A DNA stretch of 64,000 bases from Prorocentrum cordatum (GCA_963575745.1 CAUYUJ010014338.1:935001-999000); one strand, 5' to 3'. Positions 41,881 to 53,143 are shown, counted from the first letter of the stretch. Numbers and translations: made by a program. The notes: generated from the sequence alone by a model not told the origin.

Positions 41881-42330
41881 GAGGTGCTGGGCGAGGGCGC
41901 GGGCGCTGGCGGCGCCGAGGGGGCCGTGCCCGAGGGCGATGAGGACTCCGACGAGGGGGTCGTGGGCCCGTTCGCGCTCGGGGGCGACGACGGTTCGGAC
42001 GAGTTGGCTGCGGCTGCTGACGAAGCGGGCGAGGGCCTGCCAGATCCAGAGCCTGAGCTTGCGGCGCCCCCTGTCGCTGAGCCCGAGGCGGCACCGCCGC
42101 CGCCTCCAGACCCGTTGCTTCCAGCTGCGCCTCCAGGAGAGCCCGATGAGGCGGACCCTGGCGGGATCCTCGTTTTCCTTGTTCCTGGCGGCGGGAATGT
42201 CACCCACTACCCGCACCTTAGGAAGTTTGAGACCCTTTGCCCGAATAAGGCAGATCACGGATGCAAATGTAGGAAAACGTATCTAATTGCCTGCGGCCCA
42301 TCCCGCCACCGTGTTTGGGTTGTTGGTTAA
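41881..42330 (+). CDS. Acidic Pro-rich protein segment ending in a Cys/His cluster
   Basis: The frame reads through acidic sequence (GDEDSDEGVVGPFALGGDDG), a Pro-rich linker (PEAAPPPPPDPLLPAAPPGE), then GGILVFLVPGGGNVTHYPHL, RKFETLCPNKADHGCKCRKT and a stop. The final C-x5-HG-x-C-x-C cluster preceded by an aromatic strand recalls a small zinc-binding-like module I have seen in repeated dinoflagellate proteins, some of them mobile. Probably the last exon of the gene starting near 40640. Confidence 0.5.
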   Translation, partial: EVLGEGAGAGGAEGAVPEGDEDSDEGVVGPFALGGDDGSDELAAAADEAGEGLPDPEPELAAPPVAEPEAAPPPPPDPLLPAAPPGEPDEADPGGILVFLVPGGGNVTHYPHLRKFETLCPNKADHGCKCRKTYLIACGPSRHRVWVVG

Positions 42331-42339
42331 CGGTTAACG

Positions 42340-42985
42340 GTTAGAGCCCTCTTGGACGTTCTTTGGCAGATTGTGGCAGGCCGTTCGGGGGCTTCTTGGA
42401 GACAATGTTCAATCCTCGTGGGGGCCGTTTGGGGGCATGTTGGGGCTTATTGTTGTGCCTCTTGGGGGCCTCGTGGAGCCTCTGGGAGGGCCTATTGTGC
42501 TCAATAGGGGGCCTCTTGCGGCCTCCTGGGGGCCTCTTGGGGCAGAAAGTTCGAATTGTCGGTTCGTGTTTCCCCTCGTGGGCTCCTCGTGGGGCTGTAT
42601 TGGGGCCCGCTTGGGCCGCCTTGGGCGCATCTCGGGCCATCCTGGGGCCCCCTTGGACCGTGTTGGGGCCCCCATTGGGGGCTTCTTGGGCCGTCGTGGG
42701 GCAATAGTTCGGGCTTCGTAGTCCGTCTGGGAGCGTCGGCAGTACGAAAAGGCGAGGAGCCAACAACACATTGGACAGCACCGTGAAACTCAATAAGTTT
42801 GGCTTCTTGTAGCCATCTTGGGATGTCTCTTGGAGCGCTATTGAGGCCTCTTGGAAGCCTCATGGGCCGTCCTGGGGCCGTCTTGGGGGTCTTGGAGCGC
42901 CCTTGGGCCGTCTTGGAAGCCTTTTGGGCTCTCTTGGGCGCTTTTTGTGGCCCTCGTGGCCCGTCTTGGGGCCTTCTGGCCTTTG
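42340..42985 (+). repeat. CTTGGGG-type dispersed repeat block with core
   Basis: GGGGCCTCTTGGGG-type units throughout. A core around 42715-42800 (CGTCTGGGAGCGTCGGCAGT, GGAGCCAACAACACATTGG, GTTTGGCTTCTTG) matches cores elsewhere. The phrase GTTCGTGTTTCCCCTCGTGG (42562) also recurs near 44322. Confidence 0.8.
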
Positions 42986-43563
42986 GAAAACCAGCGCGGC
43001 CGAATCCAAGAGCGCGCAGTAGCGGCAGCGCGCATGAGTGCCCAGAACGTTTGGAAATGTGGTGCCTCGGTCCCTAGAATATTAGAATCCAGAACTCGGG
43101 GCATAGAACCCTTGAGGACCTGGAAAAGACCCCCCTCGCGCCTCGCGGCACGGTGGCGGATAGTTCTGCCGCGCCCAAGGGTGCCCGTGCAATGACTCAT
43201 CCTGAGCAGGGCCGCAGCGCTGCCGCTGCGCTGGCGCGGTGCATCCATGGCAAAGGCGAGCGCTGCCAATTCGCGCGTTTGACTTTCAAGCCGTCGCTTG
43301 GTCAGCGCCAGGCCGCCAGAGACACTTTGAAGACCACCGTTTTGGGGGGGCGCCTTCTGAATCGTGAGCGCAAGAAGGATGATGGCGAGACGTCGGAGCC
43401 AGACGCTTGCCCTTCCTAGAGCGTTGTGTTTGCTGTCTGGCGCGCTTCCCTCCACGGGGGCGGAGGGCGATGAGAGCGAGGTGAACTGGAGGAGGGGGGC
43501 AGCTACAACTACGACGACGGGGGGACGACGCAGACAACGATGACAACGTATATAATATAGATC
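42986..43563. other. Intergenic sequence
   Basis: No supported gene. A small ACGACG patch occurs near 43510-43530. Confidence 0.4.
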
Positions 43564-43707
43564 GCATGACTGGCCCTCTGCTCGAGAGATTTTCAACTAC
43601 GCGCTTTCCGAAGCACTCTGCGACGATGTCGACGCAAGTGGCGCCGACGATTGCGATGGCGCGGCCTGCAGTTGCTCTTCCGTTGCACGGCTCGCGACTT
43701 GAACCCA
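43564..43707 (+). CDS. Weak candidate exon
   Basis: One frame reads SHDWPSAREIFNYALSEALC, DDVDASGADDCDGAACSCSS and VARLAT before a stop. It is protein-like and Cys-rich at the end, but short, without a start, and the opposite strand is also open. Low confidence. Confidence 0.2.
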
Positions 43708-44245
43708 GTTTGGGTTTCCAGCCCGCTTGCGTTGACCAGCAGCTCCTCCCAAGTCGGCGCCTCGCCCTTCGCGTCATTCCTCCCCCCTTCCACCGTGCTC
43801 CTCGCCCTCCTCCTTATCCTCCTTGTCCCTCCCCCTCCCCCCTACCCTCCTCGCCCTCGCACTCCCCCTCTGCACCTTGCAATGGCTGCGGTCGTGATTG
43901 GGGGAATGCGCATTCACATGCGCACTTGTTATTCCGCGCCCCCGCCACCCCGCCGGGCCGCCCCAGACCGCGCTACGAGACCCCCGTACAACTGGGGATA
44001 CACGAATAAGGGTGAGGGCTTATTCAGCAACCATGCCTGGGCTGCGGTGGAGGGTTCAGGAGCTTCGGATATGCAATTTGTGGTGTATTGAGAGGGCGTT
44101 CGAGGCGCTCCTGGAGGGCTCTCCGAGATGGCTGGTGGAGCGGGGTGGGGCGGGGCGGTGGGTGGGGGGGGGGTGGAGGGTGGGGGGGGAAGAAGAGTGC
44201 GTGTGTGGGGGTCTCTCGGGGCTTCCTGATTATCTGTTCGGGGGG
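43708..44245. other. Intergenic sequence
   Basis: C/T-rich 43770-43890, G-rich 44140-44200. No supported gene. Confidence 0.4.
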
Positions 44246-44640
44246 GTCATGATGGCCTCGTGGGAAGCGTCTCGGGTGCCAGTTGGGGCAATCCTGGGGC
44301 GGGAGGCCCGAGCTGTCTGTTTGTGTTTCCCCTCCTGGGCCATTCTCGGGGCCCCATTGGGCGCCTCTTTGGCGATTGGGCGCGCCTCTTCTGTTGTTTG
44401 TGGGCTATCTTGGGTCGCCTCGGGAGCTCATGTGAGCCATCTTGGCGATGCTGGTGGCCTCGCGTTATGGGGTGTCGGCCGCCCGCAGAGGCGAGCGCGC
44501 GTAACTCACTACTGAAGCACACTCATGGATAAGTGAGGGTGTTTGCCTCCTGGCTCTTGGGGCCCTCTTGAGGGCCCTCTTGGGGCGTTCCCTGGGCGTC
44601 TTGGGTGCATATAGGGCATAGGGTTGTCTTGACGCCATCT
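44246..44640 (+). repeat. CTTGGGG-type dispersed repeat block
   Basis: GGGGCAATCCTGGGGCGG and GGGCCCTCTTGAGGGCCCTC units, plus TGTTTGTGTTTCCCCTCCTG (44318) shared with 42562. Confidence 0.75.
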
Positions 44641-45600
44641 CGGGTGCCCCGGCCATCATGCACCACATTATCCAAGCTTCTGTAACTCAAACCATTCAAG
44701 TGTTCCTTATCTATTATGGTAGTACGTATTATCATAGCACCCTTCGTATGCATTTGATAAGCCACGACCGAATATGCATTGCATTACCTTTTGAGTATCT
44801 TGGCGCCCCCGCCCTTCTTTTGTATTGCCCAAGCCTGTAGGATGCTATATGGCGAACCGTTAATTTGGATAAAGCCCACTATGCGTTTCAGTGAAAGGCG
44901 GCGTTTGCTATATACGTATATTGTGGCATTGCGCCGCTCGAGCCCTAAATTTACAGCCGTCCATTCTTTGTGCCGCACACAGAGCAGGCCAGTCCTGAAC
45001 CCGCTGCAATTACCTTGGGAACTACATGTAGCTATGTGCCCTGGGCCCACATGCTTCCCCCCTTCCCCCCCCCCCCCCCACCACGCGCACACGCGCGCCA
45101 ACGCCCTGAGCACCGCCCCAGTCCATCGCCGCATCTCCAGACAATTAAACCCTGACCCCCGACGATGACTCGCAACCCCGAACCATTTGCAATTACCCGC
45201 CGCATAAAACTTTAATCGTTTCACATGTCACGTAATACATAATGCAGGATCCTTGGCACCGAACCCAAGGCCACGACATTTACGTAATATCTGAACCTGC
45301 ACACCCAAACGCCAACGAGCCATCTCATGCGGCGTTACTGCATAGCGATCCAACCCAAAAGCTCTTGCGCGCCCCACGCTGGGAAGGTCACGGGCGGCGA
45401 CTCATGCGCGTCTGCCAAAGGGGCGTCGCGAGGGGCGCATTGCGAAAATCCCAGACAGCGCAACCAGCCCTGCCACAAGCCATCCCGACCGCGATGTGGC
45501 AATGTCGGCAAACGTTCCTGCCCAACCGCGCAGCGTGCAAACCTCGCGCGCCCGCCCGCGCGTTCTTTCCGCGGCACAGGGCGCCCGCCGCGACTTCCGA
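44641..45600. other. Intergenic, relatively AT-rich
   Basis: No supported gene. A C-run lies at about 45065-45080. Confidence 0.4.
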
Positions 45601-46080
45601 AAGGACGCCGGCGACATTTTGTGAAGGGCCCGAAGACATTTGTCTCGAGCGGACCGACATTTTGAAAAGGGGCCAGGGACATTTCTAGAAAACGCTCGTT
45701 TGCACACCGGTATTTTGTGGACATTTTTAAGACATTTCAAAATGCATTTCGACATCTTTAAAACATTTTAAAATGTTTTTTAAATGCCCGTACCATTTCG
45801 TTTGACATTTCTAGTTCGCGCAAGGCAACACACCAAATGTCCGCGGAGATGGCCGTGCCCCCCCCCCCCCCTCCCCCCCGCAACGCATTCAAAGGGCATC
45901 GCAATGATTTGGGCGCGCATGGTCAACGCGTCTAAACCCTTGAGTTACATCGGAAAACAGCACAGGGGACATTTCAAAAACATTTCGTTTCGCCCGACGG
46001 CGCGGTCAAGACATTTTAAAAACATTTCGCAGGACATTTTGTTTGACATTTTGAAGCGTGTTTTTTTACATGCATCGCGC
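45601..46080 (+). repeat. Degenerate GACATTTTGAAA-type repeat
   Basis: Phrases such as GACATTTTGAAAAGG, GACATTTCTAG, AAGACATTTCAAAA and GGACATTTCAAAAACATTTC recur through 450 bases. Spacing is irregular. Confidence 0.7.
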
Positions 46081-46129
46081 GTGCGAACGGGGCTCGGGAT
46101 TTTGCAAAGTACCCCCCCCCGCCACGCGC

Positions 46130-46355
46130 GTTCATAATTTCGCAAAGTACCCCCCCCCCCCCCAGCCACCCGCCCGCCCCGCCCCGCGCGCGCGCACACG
46201 CGCCCACCCCCCTACCTCCCGCTCCCCCCCCCCCCCTACCCACCGCACCTGTGCCCCCCCCCTCCGCGCTCCGCCCCGCCGCGCCCGCCCCGCGCTGCCC
46301 CCCCCCTCCCCCTCCCCCCCCGCAACCCACCCTCCCGCCACCAACACTTCCCGCA
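46130..46355 (+). repeat. C-rich low-complexity tract
   Basis: CCCCCCC runs with CGCC and ACCC interruptions. Confidence 0.8.
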
Positions 46356-46534
46356 ACCAATGGGGGCACGGGCCGACCGCTGACCCCTCGGCGCGCGCGA
46401 CGCACGCCGCCAGACTTGGCCCGCTGGCGCCATCGCCTGAGCGCGCAACGTAAGCACTGCACTGGTCGACGTCGACAACCCAGTCGGTCAATAGCTCGAT
46501 GCAGATAAAGGAAAGAGCGTGTTCTACCGCTGCT

Positions 46535-46712
46535 GGCGGAAAACCGGGGGGGGTCACTACCGGTTCGAACCCCTCCCCCCCCCCCCCCCCCCCTTCGGAA
46601 AACCGGGGGGGGTCACTACCGGTTCGAACCCCTCCCCCCCCCCCCCCCCCCCCTCCGGATCCGGAAAACCGGGAGGGGTCACTACCGGTTCGAACCCCTT
46701 CCCCCTCGAAAA
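46535..46712 (+). repeat. Three direct copies of a CCGGTTCGAACCCC module
   Basis: GAAAACCGGG, GGGTCACTACCGGTTCGAAC and CCCTCCCC recur at about 46536, 46597 and 46665 (spacings about 61 and 68 bases). The reverse complement of the module occurs at 47290-47395. Confidence 0.9.
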
Positions 46713-46727
46713 CCGAGTGGGGGTGCG

Positions 46728-47272
46728 GACAGTGGTGGGGACGGCGTTGGTGGGGACAGTGGTGAGGGGATAGCGGGACAGTGGTGGGGACAGTGGGACA
46801 GTGGGACAGTGGTGGGGACGGCAGTGGTGGGGACAGTGGTGGGGACAATGGTGGGAACAGGGGGGGACAGTGGACAGTGGTGGTGACGGTGGTGGTGGGG
46901 ACAGTGGTGTGGGGACAATGGGAATGAGGTGGAAACAGTGGGACAGTGGAGGGTACAATGGTGGTGGGGACAGTGGTGAAGGCGGTGGCGAGGACGGCGG
47001 TGGGACAATGGGACAGAGGTACAGTGGGGACAGTGGTGGGGACAGTGGGGACAGTGGTGGGAACAGTGGGACAGCTCAGTGGGACAGCGGAGGAGTCAGT
47101 GGGACAGTGGGGACAGTGGGGATAGTCGGGCAGTGGTTGGGGCCGTGGAGACAGTGGGGAGAGTGGAACCGTGGTGGGAACAGTTCTGGGGACAGCGGGG
47201 ACAGTGCGACAGTGGTGGGGCCACTGGTGGGGACAGTAGGGGCGGTGGTGGAACCAGTGGACAGTGAGTAGG
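46728..47272 (+). repeat. GTGGGGACAGTGG tandem array
   Basis: About 540 bases of 9-13-base units (GTGGGGACA, GTGGGACAGTGG). It is enclosed by the inverted CCGGTTCGAA-type modules. Confidence 0.92.
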
Positions 47273-47284
47273 GGTGGGGGGGGG

Positions 47285-47400
47285 GGGGGGGGTGCGGAAA
47301 CGGCAGTGACCCCTCCCGGTTTTCCGGATCCGGGGGGAGGGGGGGGGGGAGGGGGTCGAAACGGTAGCGACCCCCCCGGTTTTTCGAGCGGGAGGGGGGG
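47285..47400 (-). repeat. Inverted copies of the CCGGTTCGAACCCC module
   Basis: GTCGAAACGGTAGCGACCCC and GGCAGTGACCCCTCCCGGTT are diverged reverse complements of the left modules. Confidence 0.8.
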
Positions 47401-47560
47401 GGGGGGGGATGCGGAAGGGGTTTAGGGAAGGGCGGGGGTTTTGCCGGGGGGAGGGGGGGGGGGGGGGGGGGCGGGTGGGGGGGGGGAGGGTGGAGGGGGT
47501 TCCAGCAGGGGGGGGGGATTTCCGGAGGGGGGGGGGGGGCGACCCCCGGGCCTCCGGAGG
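47401..47560 (+). repeat. G-rich tract
   Basis: Runs of 7-20 G. G-quadruplex formation is plausible. Confidence 0.85.
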
Positions 47561-50095
47561 AAAAGGTGGGCAATTTTCGAGAGTAAAGCGGGGTGGATCA
47601 CGCTCTCCAGATAAAGTTAGCAAAATTGCGGGCCAGAAGCACTAGGACTTACAAGCCGCCGATGCTGCAATTGCGCACTGCCCGAGATCCGACGGGGGCC
47701 TTCCGCGGGGCACTGCCAAGGCGCCCAGAAGCCCCCGTTGGCCCGCGCCCATTTGCATCCATCGGCGCGGCGCCCGACGGCGGGCTCGGCGAAGCGCGCG
47801 CGCGCGCCGTTGATCTGCCGCGGCGCCGCGAGAAGCTGGCTCGCGTGGCGCGCGGAAACTAACGAAATAACGCGCAGCGCCGCCGCGCGCGCGGGCCCGC
47901 GTCGCCCGCTCGGCAAACCGCCGCGCGGAACCAGAGGCAACGCGCACGCAAAAAAAAAAAAAAAAAAAAAAAACGCAACATTAGAAGCAACGCTCCGCCA
48001 GCCTCTCACTGAATTGCTCGGCCAGTGACGCGCGGCAGGGCGCGGGCGAGCGCGCGAGCTTGCCCCCCCCCCCCCGCCCCCCCGCGCAGCGCGCGCTGCG
48101 CTCCCGCGCGAACGTCGCGCAGCGGCCGCGGCCGCCCCCCACTCGCAGAAGCTTGCAGAGGGCACCCCCACCATGCGCACCCACATCACTGTTTCAATCC
48201 TTGTTGACTCGTGGCCCGTGGCCGCTGTGGATTTGATTTCGCGCCAAGAGCAAAGTTTGCCATGTGCTCTACTTCGCTGGCATACGGACCAAATCTGCCA
48301 AGAGGGGCCCGCGGCCCATGGCGGCCGCGGGCCGCCATCGAGCCCGCGCTGCGCACCCGATCCAGCGACGCCCCGCGGGGGCGCCCGACAACGCCTCGCC
48401 GCGCCGCGAGGCGATTTGGGACGGGTGGCGCAGCGGGCCGATCGGCCGACTTGGCCGCGCGGCCCAGCGGCAATCGCCCTGGTCGCCGCCCCCCCCCCCA
48501 ACCCCCCTGCCTTGTCTGAGAGCCAGTCGGCGAGCCGCTGCGTGGGGGGCGGCCGCGGCGCATTGCCTGTGCACGGTAAGCCAGCGCTGTCGGGCCATTG
48601 CTGGCCTGCGGCGTCAGTGCGCGCGCAGACTTGGGTGGGCGGGGGCGGGCAAGACGCGGCGCGGTAAGGGTGGGCGTGGGGGCGGGGGGTGGGCGGGGCG
48701 GGGCGGGGTGGGGGGGGGTGGGGTGGGGTGGGGGGGGGGGGAGAGGGGCCGCGCGCGCTGTGCACCGCCAGTGGCGGCCCGCGCCGCCGCGCGGCAGGGG
48801 GCGCGCGCGGCCTGGCGCGCCATGGGGCGCCAAGGGTCTTTGCGCGCATTTTTGCGCGCGCCAGGTGGTTCGTCGGCGGCCCGTTGGAGGGCCGTTCGCG
48901 AGGCGGGCCAGTCGCCCCGCCCGCCGCTGGGCAGCCTTGCACAGCGGGGAGGCGCGGTCTCATTACAGGGCGAGTTTGCACGGCGATATCGCCAGCGCGC
49001 AGTCTGCGCGGGCGCGACGGCATTGCGTTCATGGGTGTGCGCGCGGCAGACGGTACCTCTGACTGGTGGCCACATTTTTCCCGTGGGTGCGCTCGCCCGC
49101 GTGCCCGCGGCCGTTGCGCGTAAAGATTCCAGCGCGCACTGCGCTATGATCGCTCGGATTGGTGCCAGGGGCTCGCGCGCCCGCCGGCTTTGGGCGGCCA
49201 GCGGGCGCGCTGGGCGAGCGCGCGCTGGCCCGAAGGCCGCGCGCTTGGGTTAGGATTTTCCGTCGGGTCGCCGGGCGCGGCCTGCTCGAATTCCCGAGCC
49301 GCCGCAGTGCTTCGGTAAGATGTCGCCACGGCATCGCTTGTTCGACGTGTCAGGTAGGGGCGAAGACGGTGGCCCTACGCCCGTGACCATGCGGAGCGCC
49401 CATGGCGAGGGCCTCGGGCAGCGGCCATGTCGGACTTCGGGGCCGCCCCCCGTTGGGCGAGATAAGCGAACGCGGTGTCTTTGGCACCGCCTCCCAGAGA
49501 TGACGAGCCGACGTGGTGGATATTGTTTTTCCTTAAGGCAATCTTTGCTTGGATACGCCCATTTTCGCCCGCTCCACAACTCCCCCCCTTCCGGGCTGCT
49601 TCCCCGCAGCCGCGCGCGCGCTTCCCTCCCTCCCCCCGCCCCCGCGCGCCCGCAACTCGCTCTGGGCCCGGAGTCATGTTGAACCCGTGGAACCACATGG
49701 GGCCGTTATTCCGTTAAGCTTTACGCTTTCCCCCCCAGCGCTCACCATTTCCTTTCTGGCGCGCAGTCGGCGCTCGGGAGTTGCCGATAGGCCCCATGAA
49801 GCCTGGGGGGCAACCAGCTCTGCGGGGCATCAGTTTAGAATGCTCCATTGTGCGACATCGAAGACCCCTCTCCCCATCACCCCCCGCGGGCGCCCTTGCC
49901 ATGACCTTCAGAGCACAACGCCTGGCGCGCATCCTACAAAGACTTCGCGGCACCTTCGCAAACGACCCTGTAACATCTTGGATACGCGGCAAGATAGGCC
50001 TGCATTGAAAAGTGCCGCACCGACGTCTCAAAACCTTGCAAAACCGCATGCGCGCAACTCTTTCTCCCATGGGCGCCCGCTTCTGGTTTTCTCAG
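47561..50095. other. Long GC-rich region without a supported gene
   Basis: CG-alternating stretches (47790-47900, 48040-48140, 48770-48860), a 23-base A-run (47951-47973), C-runs near 48063 and G/T-rich GGGGTGGGG at 48690-48745. Many long frames exist on both strands, but none has balanced amino-acid use. Confidence 0.4.
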
Positions 50096-50830
50096 CGCCG
50101 CGAGAGATCCGACGGGCGCGCCACGAGGGGGGCTCGAATAGGGCCCCAAGGGGGCCACCAGGTCACCAGAGGGCATCTAGGGGGGCCCAAGAAGGCCGAG
50201 CTTCCCACTGGCAGAATGCCAAGTGTACGCCACAGGCTTCGCACTGAGCCCTCCTTGGGCCTGCGTGGCCAAGCTGGCCCTGATGGGCGCCCCCCTGTCG
50301 CTCTTCTGCCGCGTGGGAGGAGAGGGGCGTGGGGGGTGGGTGGGGTGGCGTGGGGGGGGGGGGGGCGGGGGGGGGGGGGGGGTTTCCGAGAGGGGCCCAG
50401 GGGCTCTTTCCGTGCCGCAGAGCAGCCGTGAACCCTCTCGGGGCCACGTTCGGGACCGTTCTTGGGGGGCCTCACCGGCTTGCATTTTGGGATCACTAGG
50501 GGCCCGCTTTTGGGCCCTCGGGGAGGGCCTTGAGGAAAGGGCCTGCGCCCCAAGCCTGCCTAGCCAAAGGATTCCCACAGTGCCCTCTGGGGGGTGGGGG
50601 GATGGGCGATGGCCTTCGCGAAGCTTCCTCGCGGGCGGGCCCTCTCGGGCATCCCCTCGGCTGTCTTGGGGCACCCGAAGGGCCCCAGCAAGGGCCCAAC
50701 GCGAATGCCATGAACTTCGAACGGTGTCCCCAGGTGCCCTTCTGGGGCCGCCATGGGGGCCTTCTCGGGCTCCTCCTGGGGCCCCAGGGGTGCCGTATTG
50801 AGCTATCATCGGGGCCCCCTAGGGGGGCCG
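50096..50830. repeat. CTTGGGG-type dispersed repeat block, both orientations
   Basis: GGGGCCCAAGAAGG and GGGCCACCAGG to about 50200, then GGGGCCCGCTTTTGGGCCCT and GGGGCCGCCATGGGGGCCTT. A G-run of about 40 bases lies near 50350-50380. Confidence 0.7.
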
Positions 50831-51334
50831 CGTCTGTCGCGCTGCGCGGCGCTCCGTTGCGCTCCGCCTTACATCCCTGGTCAAGGCGCCCCGCCAGGGC
50901 ATCTTCTCTGGGCGCGCTGGCGGGGAAGCGCGAAGCGTCGAGAGTTCCGTCGAGCCACCCTGCGTAGGCCTTCAGCTCCCAGGCGCCGCCCAGGACTTCG
51001 CGAGGTCTCTCAGGCACCCCTCGAGTTCCCCCATGCGCTTTCGAACCCCAGCAAGCCGCAGCTACCCTTTCGGAACCCCTTTGAGAAGCATCCGAAGTAT
51101 TCACCTGGGGACCTGGTGCCATGTCGAACCCAACGGTCTTATTTGGTTAAACGGAACTAGCAACCGATGCCCCCCTTCAGCCCCCGTAAAGTCCTTGTAA
51201 GCAGCTTCTCCCAAGCTGTCTTAACACGCTGCAAGCTCGCGTAAAGCTGTTCCAGGCCGCGATGGGTAGTAACATGGCCCTCGCAGTCCCGCTGAAGGCG
51301 GCTGCGCCCCCCCCCCCCCCCCCTTCGCCCAAGT
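50831..51334. other. Intergenic sequence
   Basis: No supported gene on the plus strand; the 3' flank of the minus-strand gene lies at the end. Confidence 0.4.
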
Positions 51335-52130
51335 TTAATCGGCGTCGTCGCACCCGAGCTCCTCGCGCCGCGAGCGCTTCGCTGGCGGCGGCACCAGTCG
51401 CCGCCCTTCTTCGTCCCGTGCAGCCCACTCCATGTTCAAAAACCGCTGTTTCAATGGTCCTGCTGCTGCTGGCTGCGCTGGGGCTGCTTCGCCTGGTGGC
51501 GGCACCAATCGCCGCTCGTCTTCGTCCCGTGCAGCCCACTCCATGCTCAAAAACCGCTGCATCATTGGTCCTGGTTGCGCTGGTTGCGCTGGTACTGCTT
51601 TGCCTGGTGCTGCTGGTTGCGCTGGTACTGATTCGTCTGGTGCTGGCACCACCTTGGCCCCTGGTGCTGCTGGTTGCGCTGGCACTGCTTCGTCTGGTGC
51701 TGGTTCCCGTCGCGCTGGCGACGCTGGGGCTGTCGATGGCCGCGGGCGCGGAGGCGGCCGCGGCACCGCACTCGCGGCCGAAAGTGCCGATGGTTGCGCT
51801 GCCACTGCTTCGTGAGGTTCTGCTGGTACCCGTAGTAGTGCTGGTGGCGGCGGGCACGAAGGTTGCCGAGGCGGCCGCCGCACCACCCCCGCGGCCGCAA
51901 ATGTTGCTGCAGCTGTTGCGCGTGGTGCTGCTGGTTGCGCTGCCATTGCTGCGCGTGGTGCATCTGGCCCCCGTCCTGGCGTCACTGTCCCCGTCCTGGT
52001 GTCACTGGTGTCACTGGTGCTGCTGAGCACGCGTGGTGGGGGGCGCATCGCGGGCGGCCGCGGGGGGATGCATCTTGGCGCGGGCGCCATGTTTGTAATC
52101 CTCAGGCGACACAAACGGTGTCGCCGCCAT
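51335..52130 (-). CDS. Minus-strand gene with duplicated MEWAARDE motif, frame uncertain in the middle
   Basis: The 3' part reads a duplicated block: QRFLSMEWAARDEDERRLVP and QRFLNMEWAARDEEGRRLVP, followed by a nuclear-localisation-like PPAKRSRREELG and an acidic end. The likely start is the ATG at 52130 (MAATPFVSPEDYKHGARAK), directly after a spliced-leader-like sequence, but that frame stops near 52015. The central part is open in all three minus frames (Ala/Pro-rich in one, Gln/Asn-rich HAQQWQRNQQHHAQQ in another), so the true join or frameshift cannot be fixed. Family unknown. The plus-strand Leu/Val-rich frame opposite is a shadow. Confidence 0.45.
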
Positions 52131-52148
52131 CTGAGCCAAACGGCCTGG
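52131..52148 (-). other. Possible DinoSL remnant on the minus strand
   Basis: On the minus strand CCAGGCCGTTTGGCTCAG ends immediately before ATGGCGGCG. It matches the leader's GCC...TTTGGCTCA...G part with small gaps. Confidence 0.45.
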
Positions 52149-52550
52149 ACAAGTGAAAGCAAACGTTTCGCTCGAGACAGTCTCGACGGCTCCTCACCTT
52201 AGACCCCCCACTGGGTGGCCATTTCGCTCGATTCATCCTCAGTCTCAGCTCCTCAGGCGCGGCCGCGGCTGGTCCGCCTAGAAATCCTGACGTGCCGCCG
52301 CCGCCGTCGCCGTCGTCGTCGCGTCGTCGTCGGCGGCGGCGGCAGGGGAGATGATAATGGTAATGAGTAGTGAGAGGGAGTGTGTGGTGATAAACGAGTG
52401 AGGGTGAGGCATGACTCTTTGGATTCTTTGGTGACGGACTCTGTCCTGGGGCATTCTTGTGGCGCTATAGGGGACTGTAGTGGCGCTCCTGGGGTAATAT
52501 GGGAGGTCGGCCAAAGAAGGGTGGCCCCCATTGGCGTGCATCCTCGGGCG
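52149..52550. other. Intergenic sequence
   Basis: Contains a GTCGTCGCCG patch (52292-52342). No supported gene. Confidence 0.4.
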
Positions 52551-52652
52551 ACCCACAATCGTATGTTGGGGCGATCTTGGAGCGCTCTTGGGCGTTCTTG
52601 GGGCGCTCGTGGGGCAGTGTTGGGCTTGTATTATATACATAAATATGTGTGA

Positions 52653-52692
<40 letters not shown>

Positions 52693-52900
52693 GGCAATGT
52701 TGGAGTCGCACTGGGTCAGCGGATTGCCATCGGACGCGAAAAGGCGAGAAGACAACATTCAGTGGATTAGACTGTTGACGGGTGTTTGCTTCTTGGAGGA
52801 CTCCTTGGGAAGCGGAGCGGTCTCGGGGCGTCTTGGGGCGCATTCGGAGCTCATCTTGGGATCTCTCAGGGGGTCGGGGAGCATGATTTGGCCATCTTGG
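52551..52900 (+). repeat. CTTGGGG-type block with TA/GA microsatellite and conserved core
   Basis: GGGCGATCTTGGAGCGCTC units, then ATAT...GAGAGA (52655-52692), a core (GGATTGCCATCGGACGCGAA, GAAGACAACATTCAGTGG, GTTTGCTTCTTGG at 52722-52797) and more CTTGGG units. Confidence 0.8.
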
Positions 52901-52901
52901 G

Positions 52902-53143
52902 CGCTCCAACGCGTCGCGGCCCCGCCCGTCCAGGCCCAGGGGAAGGGAGGGGGAAGGGTAAACCCCGCCCCGAAGGGGAATAATGGGGGTTGGACGAGGG
53001 GACTCCCTAAACCAAACAGGGTCTGGGGGTCGCTCCAACGCGTCGCGGCCCCGCCCGTCCAGGCCCAGGGGAAGGGAGGGGGAAGGGTAAACCCCGCCCC
53101 GAAGGGGAATAATGGGGGTTGGACGAGGGGACTCCCTAAACCA
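52902..53143 (+). repeat. Two direct copies of a 113-base module (period 129)
   Basis: CGCTCCAACGCGTCGCGGCC to GGGGACTCCCTAAACCA occurs at 52902-53014 and 53031-53143, essentially identical, separated by 16 bases. Each copy contains GGGTAAACCCCGCCCCGAAG, shared with modules near 37270, 57490 and 63330. Confidence 0.95.

Noticed and set aside
46535-46712. tRNA or SINE with GGTTCGAACCC as B box
   Set aside because: No A box, no acceptor stem and no cloverleaf can be drawn; the motif is part of a C-rich repeat.
47617-49254. Long frames of 150-471 residues on both strands in 47.6-49.3 kb
   Set aside because: High GC makes stops rare; amino-acid use is Arg/Ala/Pro/Gly only, and opposing frames are equally long.
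51262-52026. Plus-strand Leu/Val-rich 254-residue frame that looks like a membrane protein
   Set aside because: It is antisense to the better-supported MEWAARDE gene; its hydrophobicity comes from the complement of Gln/Ala/Pro codons.
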